DNA of 64,000 nt from Tidjanibacter sp. (GCA_017396085.1 JAFQNC010000020.1:37322-101321); one strand, 5' to 3'; numbered from the stretch's first letter, positions 8,290 to 17,528 are shown. Made by a program: numbers and translations. The notes: generated by a model not told the origin, from the letters alone.

Positions 8290-8757
8290 ATGATGGACAT
8301 TCAGAAAATACGCCAAGTAGCCGAAGTCGCATTGGAGGGCACCGACCGCTTTGTGGTCGATGTGAAATGCTCGCCCGCCAATGAGATTGAGATTGTGATT
8401 GATGCCGACAGTGCAGTAGACTTGGATGCCTGCGTGGAGTTGAGCCGTGCCGTGGAGGCGCAGTTTGACCGCGAGGTGGAGGACTACGAACTCTCCGTCT
8501 ACTCCGCAGGTGTGGGCCAACCGTTGAAGCTCTTGCGTCAGTATCAGAAACTTGTGGGTTCGCCCGTGGAGTTGCTGCTCACAAGTGGTGTGAAGGTGCT
8601 CGCCACCCTCAAGGAGGTCAGCCCCGAGGCACTCACCATTGGCTACACCGAGAAGCGCACCGTGGAGGGTAAGAAGCGCAAGGTGGAGGTTGAGGTGGAG
8701 GAGAGTTATACTTTTGACCAGATTAAGTGGACAAAAGAATACCTCGATTTTCACTAA
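8290..8757 (+). CDS. rimP: Ribosome maturation factor RimP, 155 aa
   Basis: RimP binds the free 30S subunit and is needed for its late assembly. The length and two-domain layout fit the family. The N-terminal alpha/beta domain contains FVVDVKCSPANEIEIVIDAD and the ELSRAVEAQFD helix. The C-terminal SH3-like barrel runs from about residue 80, with 'GQPLKLLRQYQKLVGSPVEL' in place of the usual 'DRPL...F..F.G..V' segment. It is first in the conserved order rimP-nusA-infB. An ATG immediately after the first (8293) is an alternative start. The stop codon overlaps the first bases of a long hairpin element. Confidence 0.95.
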   Translation: MMDIQKIRQVAEVALEGTDRFVVDVKCSPANEIEIVIDADSAVDLDACVELSRAVEAQFDREVEDYELSVYSAGVGQPLKLLRQYQKLVGSPVELLLTSGVKVLATLKEVSPEALTIGYTEKRTVEGKKRKVEVEVEESYTFDQIKWTKEYLDFH

Positions 8758-8866
8758 ATTTTTAGGGGCATTTTCTGCGTTACGCTCGTGCTCGAAATCC
8801 TCATTTGCGCCAGCAAACTGCGGTTTCTCGCACTTCGCAAGCCTTGAAAACTCCTCCTAAAAATTT
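8756..8866 (+). repeat. Long hairpin element after rimP (copy 1)
   Basis: The outer arms AAATTTTTAGG (8756-8766) and CCTAAAAATTT (8856-8866) are perfectly complementary. Inside lie the imperfect arms GTGCTCGAAA.../...TTTCTCGCAC and the core TTTGC-GCCA-GCAAA. Related elements follow nusA and infB. The element starts within the rimP stop codon. Confidence 0.85.
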
Positions 8867-9120
8867 GTGAAAAGGGTATTGGAGAGGTCGCTTGCAGGGG
8901 GAAAAAGATTAGGCAGAAAGAGCAGAAAGAGCAAGAAAGAGCAAGAAAGAGCAAGAAAGAGAAACCCCTAAGGCCCCTAAGGCCCTTAAAGACCTTAAAG
9001 TCCCAGTAGCCCCAGCCGCTACAGCTGCCCAGTCGGTTCAGAGGTCCCAGCAGTCCCACCGCCCCAGCCACCGACAATTGGTAGACAAATTAGACAAAAA
9101 CAACATAAAACAACAATTCG
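8867..9120. repeat. rimP-nusA spacer with low-complexity arrays
   Basis: No gene is seen. The spacer holds a purine array of (AGAAAGAGC)n type at about 8917-8963 and a CCTTAAGG-type 9-bp array at about 8965-9003. A tract of CCCAGNNGCCCCAG units at about 9002-9068 and an A-rich leader before nusA complete it. No promoter matching the consensus is convincing. Confidence 0.7.
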
Positions 9121-10344
9121 ATGGAGAATTTGATTAGCAACTTTGCAGAGTTCAAAGAGCTTAAGAACATTGACAAAAGCACAATGATTGGCGTTTTGGA
9201 GGATGTGTTCCGCCACCACCTTCAGAAAACCTACGAAACAGATGAGAACTTCGATGTGATTATCAACCCCGAGAAGGGCGACCTTGAAATTTGGCGCAAC
9301 CGAGTTATCGTGGAGGACGATGCTGTGGAGAATCCCAATCAGCAAATCGCTCTCTCCGAGGCACGCAAACTCGACCCCACCTACGAGGTGGGCGAGGAGG
9401 TAGCCGACCAACTCCAGATGGAGTCCTTCGGTCGTAGGGCTGTGCTCTCGCTTCGTCAGAACCTCGCATCGCGTATCCTTGACCTCGAGAAGGCAAACCT
9501 CTTTGAGAAGTACAGCGAGAAGGTGGGCGAGATTATCACCGGTGAGGTCTATCAGGTGTGGAAAAAGGAGATGCTCGTGTTGGACGATGACGACAACGAA
9601 CTCGTTCTCCCCAAGAGTGAGCAGATTCCCAGCGACTTCTTCCGTAAGGGCGACCCCATCAAGGCCATTGTGTCGAAGGTGGAGATGCGCAACAACAACC
9701 CTGTGATTATCCTTTCGCGTACCGTGCCCGAGTTCCTTGAGAGGCTCTTTGAGCAGGAGGTGCCCGAGATTTTCGATGGCCTGATTACCATCAAGAAAAT
9801 CGTGCGCATCCCCGGTGAGAGGGCAAAGGTTGCTGTGGAGTCCTACGATGACCGCATCGACCCCGTAGGTGCCTGCGTTGGTATGAAGGGCTCGCGTATC
9901 TACTCCATCGTGAAGGAGTTGCGCAATGAGAACATTGACGTGGTGAACTGGACTTCCAACACCCAACTCCTCATCCAAAGGGCACTCAACCCCGCAAAGA
10001 TTACCTCCATCACCCTTGACGAGGCCAAAAAGACCGCTTCGGTCTACCTCAAACCCAGCGAGGTGTCGCTTGCCATTGGTAAGGGCGGTTTGAACATCCG
10101 CTTGGCCGTGATGCTCACCGGCTACGACATTGACGTGTTCCGTGACACCGATGAGGAGGATGTGGACCTTGACGAGTTCGCAGACGAGATTGACCAGTGG
10201 ATTTTGGACGCCTTCAAGCAGGTCGGCTTCGACACTGCCAAGAGCGTGTTGGAGCACACCAACGAGGAACTCGTTAGGCGCACCGACCTTGAGGAGGAGA
10301 CCGTTGAGGAGGTTGTGAAGATATTGCGTGCCGAGTTCGAGTAA
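9121..10344 (+). CDS. nusA: Transcription termination/antitermination factor NusA, 407 aa
   Basis: NusA binds RNA polymerase and nascent RNA and controls pausing, termination and antitermination. Visible parts are the N-terminal polymerase-binding domain (about 1-125) and the S1 domain (about 130-200, GEIITGEVYQVWKKEMLVL). Two KH domains follow, with the GxxG loops GMKGSRI (about 259-265) and IGKGGLNIRLA (about 320-330). An acidic C-terminal tail has helix-hairpin-helix-like character (about 350-407). The length is normal for Bacteroidetes, which lack the two extra acidic repeats of E. coli. It lies between rimP and infB. Confidence 0.96.
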   Translation: MENLISNFAEFKELKNIDKSTMIGVLEDVFRHHLQKTYETDENFDVIINPEKGDLEIWRNRVIVEDDAVENPNQQIALSEARKLDPTYEVGEEVADQLQMESFGRRAVLSLRQNLASRILDLEKANLFEKYSEKVGEIITGEVYQVWKKEMLVLDDDDNELVLPKSEQIPSDFFRKGDPIKAIVSKVEMRNNNPVIILSRTVPEFLERLFEQEVPEIFDGLITIKKIVRIPGERAKVAVESYDDRIDPVGACVGMKGSRIYSIVKELRNENIDVVNWTSNTQLLIQRALNPAKITSITLDEAKKTASVYLKPSEVSLAIGKGGLNIRLAVMLTGYDIDVFRDTDEEDVDLDEFADEIDQWILDAFKQVGFDTAKSVLEHTNEELVRRTDLEEETVEEVVKILRAEFE

Positions 10345-10468
10345 TTTGCTGCATCTTGCGGGCATTTTCTGCGTTACGCTCGACCTCGAAATCCTCATTT
10401 GCGTGAGCAAACTGCGGTTTCTCGGTCATCGCAAGCCTTGAAAATGCCTCGCAATACACAGCAAATTA
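10342..10468 (+). repeat. Long hairpin element after nusA (copy 2)
   Basis: The left arm TAATTTGCTG (10342-10351) includes the nusA stop codon and pairs with CAGCAAATTA (10459-10468). The pairing continues through a segment containing GGCATTTTC on the left and GAAAATGCC on the right. The core is TCATTTGCGTGAGCAAAC. The outer arm differs from copy 1 but is still paired. Confidence 0.88.
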
Positions 10469-10487
10469 GGTGGTGGCAAAGGGCTGT

Positions 10488-10579
10488 GGCGTTTTCTGCG
10501 TTACGCCTCGTGCTCGAAATCCTCATTTGCGTGAGCAAACTGCGGTTTCTCGCACTTCGCAAGCCTTGAAAACCCCGCC
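10488..10579 (+). repeat. Hairpin element copy 3 in the nusA-infB spacer
   Basis: The element has the same core as copy 2 with flanks GGCGTTTTC (left) and GAAAACCCCGCC (right), which pair with a short bulge. It follows copy 2 after 19 bp. Confidence 0.8.
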
Positions 10580-10618
10580 TAAAAAGGAGCAAAATGGGCT
10601 GTGGTAGCAAAGGACTTT

Positions 10619-10705
10619 GGCATTTTCTGCATTACGCTCGTGCTCGAAATCCTCATAGGCTTTAAGGGCTTTAAGGACTTTAAGGGCCTTAAGGGCTTTA
10701 AGGGC
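10619..10705 (+). repeat. Half hairpin element (copy 4) joined to a CTTTAAGGG array
   Basis: Bases 10619-10656 match the left half of copies 2 and 3 up to CCTCAT and then stop abruptly. The 9-bp array CTTTAAGGG/CCTTAAGGG begins at the break and runs to about 10705. The join suggests that the array replaced or interrupted the right half. Confidence 0.7.
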
Positions 10706-10743
10706 CGACTATGGCAACTGGCCTTTTAGGCCTTTGGGGCAGA

Positions 10744-10764
10744 TTGGGGAAAAAGCCTCCCCAA
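10744..10764 (+). terminator. Possible attenuator or terminator before infB
   Basis: A 7-bp stem, TTGGGGA/TCCCCAA, with a 7-nt loop is followed by ATATTTTAG, 39 bp before the infB start. The T-rich tail is short, so termination would be partial at best. Confidence 0.35.
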
Positions 10765-10802
10765 ATATTTTAGACTAAAAAAACAAACAAAAACAATAAC
10801 AA

Positions 10803-13652
10803 ATGGAGAGAAAACTGAGACTCGTACAGGTTGCAAGAGAGTTTAAGGTAGGTTTGGGTACCATTACCGATTTTCTGAACAAAAAGGGTATTACAGACGT
10901 TACGCCCAGCACGTTGGTGGAGAGCGATGTCTATGCGCTTTTGGAGAAGGAGTTTGGTGGTAGCCACCTCGGAGGTGAGAGGGACAACATTCGTGAGCGC
11001 ATCAACCTCAAGCAGGAGAGTGTGTCGCTGCACGACCGCAAGGAGGCTCCCGCACAGGCCGACACCTACAAGGAAGAGGTAGTAATCAAGAGCACCACCG
11101 TTGGTGCCGCTGTGGGACAAACTGCTCCCGCAGTGACCACAACTGCGCCCACCGCTGTGCGCACTGAGGTCGGTGGCCCCAAGGTGTTGGGTAAGATTGA
11201 CCTCGAGCCCAAGAAGAAAGAGGCAGAGCCTGCCGAGCCCCAGAAAGACCCCAAAGCAGCCGTCAAGCCCAGCGAGCAACCCGCCGAGCCTGTGGTGGCC
11301 AAAGCAGAGGTAAAGAAGGAGGAGCCCAAGAGTGCTCCCGCACCCAACCCCGAGCCCAAGGAGGCCCACGTGGAGGTGGCACCCAAGGTGGTGGCTCCTG
11401 CCGAGCCCCAAGAGGAGGCTCCCGTGGCCAACAAAGAGGCCCAAACCAAGACCTATGATGAAAGGGTGGCCGAGAGCAAAGAGGTGTTCCGCGTGGAGAG
11501 CACCGAACTCACAGGCCCCAAGGTGTTGGGTAAGATTGATGTGGATAGCTTCCGCAAGGGTGGCGACTCCCACCGTGAGAAGCGCAAACGCATCAAAGAC
11601 AAAGTGGATGTTACCAAACCCCAGCACGGTGGTGGTAAGCCCCAGCAGGGTGGCAAGCCTCAGGGTGGCGGCCAGCAGCAGGTACAGCCTGTGAGCAAGA
11701 AGGACAAGAAGAACAAGCAGAAGAATGCTCCAAAACCCGTTGTTCGCCCCGAGGTGAGCGATGAGGAGGTTCAGAAGCAGATTAAGGACACCCTTGCAAG
11801 GCTCACCGCAAGGGGTAATAAGAGCAAAGGCTCCGTCTACCGCAAGGAGAAACGCCAAGAGGTAAGGGAGCGTATGGAGGCCGAATTTGAGCAGGAGATG
11901 AACGAGAGCAAGGTGCTCAAACTCACCGAGTTCGTAACCGTGAGCGACCTCGCCACGATGATGAACGTGGGCGTTACTGACGTCATCACCACCTGTATGA
12001 ACCTCGGCCTTATGGTATCCATCAACCAGAGGCTCGATGCCGAGGCACTTGTGATTGTGGCCGAGGAGTATGGCTTCAAGGTTGAGTTCGTGAGCGTGGA
12101 CATTCAGGAGGCCATCGAGGAGTCGGCCGACAGCGAGGAGGACCTCGTGGAGCGCCCGCCCATTGTTACCGTTATGGGCCACGTGGACCACGGTAAGACC
12201 TCGCTCTTGGATAACATCCGCAAGACCAACGTTACGGCCGGTGAGGCAGGTGGTATCACCCAGCACATCGGTGCCTACAGCGTGAAGTATGAGGGCAAGA
12301 CCATCACCTTCCTTGATACCCCCGGACACGAGGCCTTTACCGCTATGCGTGCTCGTGGTGCACAGGTTACCGATGTGGCCATTATCATTGTGGCTGCCGA
12401 TGACAAGGTGATGCCCCAGACCGTGGAGGCTATCAACCACGCTGTGGCCGCAGGCGTACCTATGGTGTTCGCAATCAACAAGATTGACAAACCTTCGGCC
12501 AACCCCGATGCTATCAAAGAGCAGTTGGCCAATATGAACTACCTCGTGGAGGATTGGGGCGGTAAGTACCAGTCGCAGGAGATTTCGGCCAAGCAGGGTA
12601 TCAACCTCGACAAACTCCTTGAGAAGGTGCTCTTGGAGGCCGAGTTGCTCGACTTGAAGGCTAACCCCGACAAGAAGGCCGTGGGTACGGTCATTGAGTC
12701 CTCGCTCGACAAGGGCCGTGGCTATGTGGCCACCGTGCTCGTGGAGAGCGGCACCCTCCGCACCGGCGATGTTATCCTCTCGGGTACCCACACAGGCCGT
12801 GTGAAAGCTATGTTCAATGAGCACGGCAAGAAGGTGAGCGAGGCAGGTCCTTCGACTCCCGTGTTGGTGCTCGGTCTGAATGGCGCACCTCAGGCAGGCG
12901 ACAAGTTCAACGTTATGGACGATGACCGCAGCGCAAGGGAGATTGCCACCAAGAGGGAGCAGTTGCAGCGTATTCAGGGTATCAAGACCCAGAAGCACGT
13001 TACCCTTGACGAGATTGGCCGCCGTATTGCCATTGGCAACTTCAAGGAACTCAACATCATCGTTAAGGGCGATGTGGACGGCTCCATTGAGGCTATGACC
13101 GACTCGTTGCTGAAACTCTCCACCGAGACCGTACAGGTGAATGTTATCCACAAGGCTGTGGGCCAGATTACCGAGGGCGATGTGCTGTTGGCTGCTGCAT
13201 CCAACGCTGTGATTGTGGGCTTCCAAGTGCGCCCGAGTGCAGGTGCGAGGAAGTTGGCCGAGAACGAGTCCATCGAGATACGTCTGTACTCCATCATCTA
13301 CGATGCCATCAACGACATCAAGGACGCTATTGAGGGTATGTTGGAGCCCGAGATGAAGGAGGAGATTATGGGTACCGTGGAGGTACTTGAGACCTTCAAA
13401 ATCAGCAAGGTGGGCACCATTGCCGGTGGTATTGTGCGTGAGGGTAAGGTTACCCGCACCTCGCCTGTGCGTGTAATTCGCGATGGTATTGTTATCTACA
13501 CCGGTCGTTTGGGCTCGCTCAAGCGTTTCAAGGACGATGTGAAGGAGGTTACGCTCAATATGGAGTGTGGTCTGAACATCGAGTCCTACAACGACATCAA
13601 GGTGGGGGATATTATTGAGTCCTACGACCAGGTCGAAGTGAAAAAAAAGTAA
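10803..13652 (+). CDS. infB: Translation initiation factor IF-2, 949 aa
   Basis: IF-2 is the GTPase that places initiator tRNA on the 30S subunit and promotes subunit joining. The N-terminal 60 residues form the small IF2_N helical domain ([20 protein letters not shown]). A long Lys/Glu/Pro/Ala-rich linker (about 75-330) follows. The G domain starts near residue 450, with GHVDHGKT (about 459-466), DTPGH (about 505-509) and NKID (about 559-562). Domains II-IV follow to the end. The linker contains two near-identical 'GPKVLGKID' segments, an internal duplication. It is the last gene of the operon and is followed by hairpin element copy 5. Confidence 0.97.
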   Translation: MERKLRLVQVAREFKVGLGTITDFLNKKGITDVTPSTLVESDVYALLEKEFGGSHLGGERDNIRERINLKQESVSLHDRKEAPAQADTYKEEVVIKSTTVGAAVGQTAPAVTTTAPTAVRTEVGGPKVLGKIDLEPKKKEAEPAEPQKDPKAAVKPSEQPAEPVVAKAEVKKEEPKSAPAPNPEPKEAHVEVAPKVVAPAEPQEEAPVANKEAQTKTYDERVAESKEVFRVESTELTGPKVLGKIDVDSFRKGGDSHREKRKRIKDKVDVTKPQHGGGKPQQGGKPQGGGQQQVQPVSKKDKKNKQKNAPKPVVRPEVSDEEVQKQIKDTLARLTARGNKSKGSVYRKEKRQEVRERMEAEFEQEMNESKVLKLTEFVTVSDLATMMNVGVTDVITTCMNLGLMVSINQRLDAEALVIVAEEYGFKVEFVSVDIQEAIEESADSEEDLVERPPIVTVMGHVDHGKTSLLDNIRKTNVTAGEAGGITQHIGAYSVKYEGKTITFLDTPGHEAFTAMRARGAQVTDVAIIIVAADDKVMPQTVEAINHAVAAGVPMVFAINKIDKPSANPDAIKEQLANMNYLVEDWGGKYQSQEISAKQGINLDKLLEKVLLEAELLDLKANPDKKAVGTVIESSLDKGRGYVATVLVESGTLRTGDVILSGTHTGRVKAMFNEHGKKVSEAGPSTPVLVLGLNGAPQAGDKFNVMDDDRSAREIATKREQLQRIQGIKTQKHVTLDEIGRRIAIGNFKELNIIVKGDVDGSIEAMTDSLLKLSTETVQVNVIHKAVGQITEGDVLLAAASNAVIVGFQVRPSAGARKLAENESIEIRLYSIIYDAINDIKDAIEGMLEPEMKEEIMGTVEVLETFKISKVGTIAGGIVREGKVTRTSPVRVIRDGIVIYTGRLGSLKRFKDDVKEVTLNMECGLNIESYNDIKVGDIIESYDQVEVKKK

Positions 13653-13653
13653 G

Positions 13654-13777
13654 AAAAAACGCAGATTGCGGGTGAATTTTGCACCGCACTTCGATAAGCG
13701 GCTCCTCATTTGCGAAAGCAAACTGCGGGGCCGCTTTCTTGTTTGGCACAAAATTCACCTCGCACTTTGCATTTTTT
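13654..13777 (+). repeat. Long hairpin element after infB (copy 5)
   Basis: The left arm (13654-13684) and right arm (13744-13777) share a paired GGTGAATTTTG/CAAAATTCACC segment with further pairing on both sides. The inner arms AAGCGGC/GCCGCTT are perfect. The core is TTTGC-GAAA-GCAAA. Core and position match copies 1 and 2, while the arms differ and still pair. It ends in T7 and could also act as a terminator for the operon. Confidence 0.85.
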
Positions 13778-14110
13778 TAACGTCAACCGTCAACCGTCAA
13801 CCGTCTGCATACCCCTCAGTCGCTTTGCGACAGCTCCCCTACCTTAGGGGAGCAGCTTTGTCAATTTTCAATTTTCAATTTTCAATTCTGCACTGCACTT
13901 TGCGTTTTTATTTTGGTCCAACGTCTAACGTCTTTTTTTAAGGCCCTTAAAGCCCTTAAAGTCCTTAAGGCCCTTAAAGCCTACTAGGTCTACTATGAGT
14001 GATATGAGCGATAGTCTATCCTTTCCTATCCTTCCTATCCGCCCTTTCTTCCCATCCGCCCCTTAAATTACCTCCAATTTTGTAATTGTTACAAAATTTT
14101 TGCCGAAAAA
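13778..14110. repeat. Repeat-filled spacer after infB
   Basis: No gene is supported. The spacer contains a CCGTCAA tandem tract (about 13782-13804) and the hairpin GCTCCCCTA/TAGGGGAGC (13833-13853). AATTTTC tandem units at about 13860-13890 and a CCTTAAAGC-type 9-bp array at about 13938-13981 follow. A T/C-rich stretch comes before the next promoter. Confidence 0.7.
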
Positions 14111-14142
14111 CTTGCAAATCGTCTAATAAATTCCTACCTTCG
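14111..14142 (+). promoter_or_regulatory. Promoter of the small lipoprotein gene
   Basis: CTTG at 14111-14114 and TACCTTCG at 14135-14142 are 20 bp apart, close to the Bacteroidetes consensus. The leader would be about 110 nt and contains an imperfect 23-bp direct repeat (CTTGTGTATTGATAG at 14172 and CTTGTGTGTTGATAG at 14195). Confidence 0.55.
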
Positions 14143-14259
14143 TAAAAGTAGTAAAACAGAAGGCCGAATGGCTTGTGTATTGATAGCTGAATCTCTTGTG
14201 TGTTGATAGGCGACAGAAATATTAGAAAATACAATATTAACCTCTAAAACCAAACGACT

Positions 14260-14688
14260 ATGAAAAGAAACATTTTTACTATGATGGTGGCGGCCCTCGT
14301 GTCGCTGTTTGCACTCACCTCGTGTGAGAAGGACCCTGACCCTGCGGAGCTCATCGTTGGCAAGTGGACTGTGACCTCTATGAGTGTGACGGTGGACGGT
14401 GTTACACAGGAAAAAAATCCCATAGAGGAGGGGGTAGCTGCTACCTACACCTTCAAAGCCGATGGCACCGGCGAGACTATAGAGGAAATTGGCGATGAGA
14501 AAATGGGGTATACCTTCACCTACTCGGTTTTCACCAGTGGCGACAAGCAGATTTTGGGGATAACGTTTGAGGGCGACACTGCCAACTTCGAAATCCTGAC
14601 CCTCGATGAAAACACCCTCGTTTTTTCCAGAGAGGCAGTTGAGTCTGGTCACACTATCAGTTGGACGACTAGGCTCAAACGCTCGTAG
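14260..14688 (+). CDS. Lipocalin-like lipoprotein, 142 aa
   Basis: A signal peptide with lipobox LFALTSC, followed by EKDPDP, indicates a lipoprotein. Asp/Glu right after the Cys fits Bacteroidetes surface or outer-membrane export. The mature part opens ELIVGKWTVTSM and continues with alternating beta strands (AATYTFKADGTGETIEE, GYTFTYSVF), the pattern of lipocalin-like domains that are common in small Bacteroidetes lipoproteins. The ligand is unknown. It is monocistronic, with its own promoter upstream and a strong terminator directly after it. Confidence 0.75.
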   Translation: MKRNIFTMMVAALVSLFALTSCEKDPDPAELIVGKWTVTSMSVTVDGVTQEKNPIEEGVAATYTFKADGTGETIEEIGDEKMGYTFTYSVFTSGDKQILGITFEGDTANFEILTLDENTLVFSREAVESGHTISWTTRLKRS

Positions 14689-14703
14689 CCGAGTGTGCTA
14701 CCA

Positions 14704-14742
14704 AAGAAGGGCCGACACGCAAATTGGGTGTCGGCCCTTCTT
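14704..14742 (+). terminator. Intrinsic terminator after the lipoprotein gene
   Basis: A perfect 15-bp stem pairs AAGAAGGGCCGACAC with GTGTCGGCCCTTCTT around a 9-nt loop, 15 bp after the stop. Confidence 0.9.
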
Positions 14743-14774
14743 GTCCTCGCAGCCCCCAATTTTGATTTTTGAAT

Positions 14775-14804
14775 TTTGATTTTTGAATTTTATCACTACA
14801 TTTG
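14775..14804 (+). promoter_or_regulatory. Promoter of the EamA transporter gene
   Basis: TTTG at 14775-14778 and TACATTTG at 14797-14804 are 18 bp apart. The -33 box lies in a GATTTTTGAATTTT repeat tract. Start of transcription is expected near 14810, about 23 nt before the ATG. Confidence 0.7.
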
Positions 14805-14832
14805 CCCGCACTATTCAAAACTTAAATAGATT

Positions 14833-15732
14833 ATGTGGATTTGGTTTGCACTCATCTCTTCGGTTATGCTTGGCTTCTACGATGTGGCCAAGAAGCGTTC
14901 CGTTACGGGTAATGCCGTGTTGCCGGTGCTGACCATTGCCACCTCCATCTCCGCACTCATATTCTTCCCCGTCATCCTCTCCTCAGAGTTCTCGTTGGGG
15001 TGGTTTGAGGGCACAAGGTTTGATGTGGAGCCGATGACCACGGGCCAGCACCTGCTGGTGCTCTTGAAGGCTGCCATTGTTGCCGCCACGTGGCTGTGTG
15101 GCTACTTGGCTGTGAAATACTTACCCCTTACCATAACCTCGCCAATCTATGCCCTGCGCCCTGTGTTGGTGCTGCTCGGCTCCATTCTCATCTTTGGCGA
15201 GAAGCTCAACGTCTACCAGTGGGTGGGCGTGGCTGTGGCCTTTGTGGCCTTCTATCTGATGAACCGCTCAAGCCTTAAAGAGGGTATCAAGTTTACCAAC
15301 AACAGGGGTATGATGTACCTCTTTGCGGCGGTGTTGCTCGGTGTGGGTAGTGCCTTCTGCGACAAGATTTTGATGAAGGGTATTGAGGCTGCTTCGGTGC
15401 AGTCGTGGTGCAACCTCTACATTGCACTGCTCAACTGCCTGCTTATGTTGGTGGTGTGGCGACCCCAGCGTAAGGAGCAACCCTTCCATTGGACGTGGAG
15501 CATTGTGCTCATCTCGGTATTCTTGTCTATTGCCGACTTCTGCTACTTCAATGCGCTCTCGCAGGAGGGTGCGCTGCTGGCTGTGGTGTCGCTCATCAGG
15601 CGTGGCTCGGTTATTGTGTCGTTCACGCTGGGGGCGGTATTCTTCAAGGAGCGCAACCTGCGGTCGAAGGCCATTGCTCTTGTGGTCCTGCTCGTGGGCC
15701 TCTACTTCCTGCTGCACGGAAGTTTGGTGTAG
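14833..15732 (+). CDS. EamA/DMT-family transporter, 299 aa
   Basis: About ten hydrophobic segments in two repeats mark a drug/metabolite transporter of the inner membrane. The first repeat starts MWIWFALISSVMLGFYDVAKK. The typical end-of-repeat segments are visible: GSILIFGEKLNVYQWVGVAV in the first half and GAVFFKERNLRSKAIALVVL in the second. The length is usual for the family. The substrate cannot be told. It has its own promoter and no operon partner. Confidence 0.85.
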   Translation: MWIWFALISSVMLGFYDVAKKRSVTGNAVLPVLTIATSISALIFFPVILSSEFSLGWFEGTRFDVEPMTTGQHLLVLLKAAIVAATWLCGYLAVKYLPLTITSPIYALRPVLVLLGSILIFGEKLNVYQWVGVAVAFVAFYLMNRSSLKEGIKFTNNRGMMYLFAAVLLGVGSAFCDKILMKGIEAASVQSWCNLYIALLNCLLMLVVWRPQRKEQPFHWTWSIVLISVFLSIADFCYFNALSQEGALLAVVSLIRRGSVIVSFTLGAVFFKERNLRSKAIALVVLLVGLYFLLHGSLV

Positions 15733-15926
15733 GGGGGCGACCGTCTGCCGAAGATAGGACTTCTGGGCTAATTATGACTTTTGGGCCAACTATGGCTTTT
15801 TTTTGGGGGGGGGTAAGGCCCTTAAGGCCCTTAAAGTCCTTAGGGCCTTTAATGTTTCCTGCCCTTTTTGTCCTCAATTTTCAATTTCCTCTTTACTCCT
15901 TTGGAGTAACATTTTCCATTTTCCAT
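15733..15926. repeat. Repeat-filled spacer before sufB
   Basis: No gene is seen. A run of nine G residues near 15807-15815 leads into a CCTTAAGGC-type array at about 15815-15850. ATTTTCAATTTCC and TTCCATTTTCC units follow from about 15877. Confidence 0.7.
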
Positions 15927-15957
15927 TTTCAATTCTCCATTCTAATCACTATATTTG
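15927..15957 (+). promoter_or_regulatory. Promoter of the suf operon
   Basis: TTTC at 15927-15930 and TATATTTG at 15950-15957 are 19 bp apart. The -33 box comes from the ATTTTC repeat tract. The leader would be about 14 nt. Confidence 0.65.
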
Positions 15958-15975
15958 TGAGTTAAACCGATTGAT

Positions 15976-17421
15976 ATGGCCGAACAGGATAAAATACTAT
16001 CAGACATTACCGCCAAGGAGTATGAGTATGGGTTCGTTACGGACATCGAAACCCACACTCTGCCCAAGGGCCTGAGTGAGGATGTGGTGCGCCAAATTTC
16101 CGCACTCAAAGGGGAGCCGGAGTGGATGCTTGAGTATAGGCTCAAAGCCTACCGCAAGTGGCTCACTATGGAACTCCCACAGTGGGCGCACCTCAATATT
16201 CCCCCGATTGATTTCCAAGACATCATCTACTTTGCCGCACCCAAGAAGCAACCCGACAAGAAGTCGATGGACGAGGTGGACCCCAAGTTGAGGGAAACTT
16301 TTGACAAACTCGGTATTCCGCTGGAGGAGCAGATGGCTCTGGCGGGTGTGGCTGTGGATGCAGTGATGGACTCGGTGTCGGTAAAGACCACCTTCCGCGA
16401 GACCCTCGCCGAGAAGGGTATCATCTTCTGCTCGATGAGCGAGGCCATCAGGGAGTACCCCGACTTGGTGCGTAAGTACCTCGGCAGTGTGGTACCCTAC
16501 ACCGACAACTTCTACTCGGCCCTCAATGCGGCCGTCTTTTCCGATGGCTCCTTCTGCTACATCCCCAAGGGTGTTCGTTGCCCGATGGAACTCTCCACCT
16601 ACTTTCGCATCAATGCCGCCGGCACAGGCCAGTTTGAGCGCACGCTCATTGTGGCTGACGAGGGGGCCTATGTGAGCTACTTGGAGGGTTGCACTGCACC
16701 GATGAGAGACGAGAACCAACTCCACGCCGCAGTGGTGGAGATTGTGGTGGAGAAGGATGCCGAGGTGAAGTACTCCACGGTGCAGAACTGGTACCCGGGC
16801 GATAAGGATGGCAAGGGTGGTGTCTACAACTTCGTAACCAAGAGGGGCATTTGTCGTGGCGACAATGCAAGACTCTCGTGGACACAGGTGGAGACAGGCT
16901 CGGCCATCACGTGGAAATACCCCAGCTGTGTGCTGCTGGGCGACAACTCCGTGGGTGAGTTCTACTCGGTGGCGCTCACCAACAACTACCAGCAGGCCGA
17001 CACGGGCACCAAGATGATACACCTCGGGCGCAACACCCGCAGCCGCATCGTGTCGAAGGGCATCTCGGCGGGCCGCAGTCAGAACAGCTACCGTGGCTTG
17101 GTGAAGGTGGCGGCAGGAGCCGAGGGTGCGAGGAACTTCTCGCAGTGCGACTCGCTGCTGCTGGGCGACAAGTGTGGAGCCCACACCTTCCCCTACATCG
17201 ACTGCCACAACACCTCGGCGGTGGTGGAGCATGAGGCCACAACGAGCAAGATTTCCGATGACCAACTCTTCTACTGCAACCAGAGGGGCATTGGCACGGA
17301 GGAGGCTGTGGGCCTCATTGTGAATGGCTACGCCAAGGAGGTGCTTGCGAAGTTGCCGATGGAGTTTGCGGTGGAGGCGCAGAAGTTGTTGGCCATATCG
17401 CTTGAAGGCTCGGTGGGCTGA
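15976..17421 (+). CDS. sufB: Fe-S cluster assembly scaffold SufB, 481 aa
   Basis: SufB, with SufC and SufD, forms the cytosolic scaffold on which Fe-S clusters are built. The length and the beta-helix core are complete. [20 protein letters not shown] and the C-terminal [20 protein letters not shown] are family hallmarks. Cys434 in LFYCNQRGI sits where E. coli SufB has the conserved Cys405 that takes part in cluster formation at the SufD interface. It is the first gene of sufB-sufC-sufD-sufS. A 120-bp spacer with repeats separates it from sufC. Confidence 0.96.
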   Translation: MAEQDKILSDITAKEYEYGFVTDIETHTLPKGLSEDVVRQISALKGEPEWMLEYRLKAYRKWLTMELPQWAHLNIPPIDFQDIIYFAAPKKQPDKKSMDEVDPKLRETFDKLGIPLEEQMALAGVAVDAVMDSVSVKTTFRETLAEKGIIFCSMSEAIREYPDLVRKYLGSVVPYTDNFYSALNAAVFSDGSFCYIPKGVRCPMELSTYFRINAAGTGQFERTLIVADEGAYVSYLEGCTAPMRDENQLHAAVVEIVVEKDAEVKYSTVQNWYPGDKDGKGGVYNFVTKRGICRGDNARLSWTQVETGSAITWKYPSCVLLGDNSVGEFYSVALTNNYQQADTGTKMIHLGRNTRSRIVSKGISAGRSQNSYRGLVKVAAGAEGARNFSQCDSLLLGDKCGAHTFPYIDCHNTSAVVEHEATTSKISDDQLFYCNQRGIGTEEAVGLIVNGYAKEVLAKLPMEFAVEAQKLLAISLEGSVG

Positions 17422-17427
17422 TTCTTG

Positions 17428-17528
17428 TTTGAAAGGGCAGAAAGGGCAGAAAGGGCAGAAAGAGAAATTGATTTACTAATTAGGAAAACTACGTTGGACG
17501 GTTGACGGTTGACGGTTGACGGTCGACA
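17428..17528. repeat. Two tandem arrays between sufB and sufC
   Basis: AGAAAGGGC-type units (9 bp) occupy about 17430-17463 and ACGGTTG units (7 bp) about 17497-17524. The same CGTTGAC motif in inverse orientation occurs at about 13782-13804. They lie inside an operon. Confidence 0.8.

Noticed and set aside
10770..13751. A 993-codon open frame on the minus strand opposite infB
   Set aside because: It is the mirror of infB codon use (His/Leu/Val-rich antisense) with no domain. IF-2 on the plus strand is certain.
13666..13941. A 91-codon plus-strand frame after infB
   Set aside because: It translates the hairpin element and AATTTTC repeats.
14172..14209. Direct repeat CTTGTGTATTGATAG / CTTGTGTGTTGATAG in a leader
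   Set aside because: Only two imperfect copies, with no symmetry or known binding protein; not enough for an operator call.
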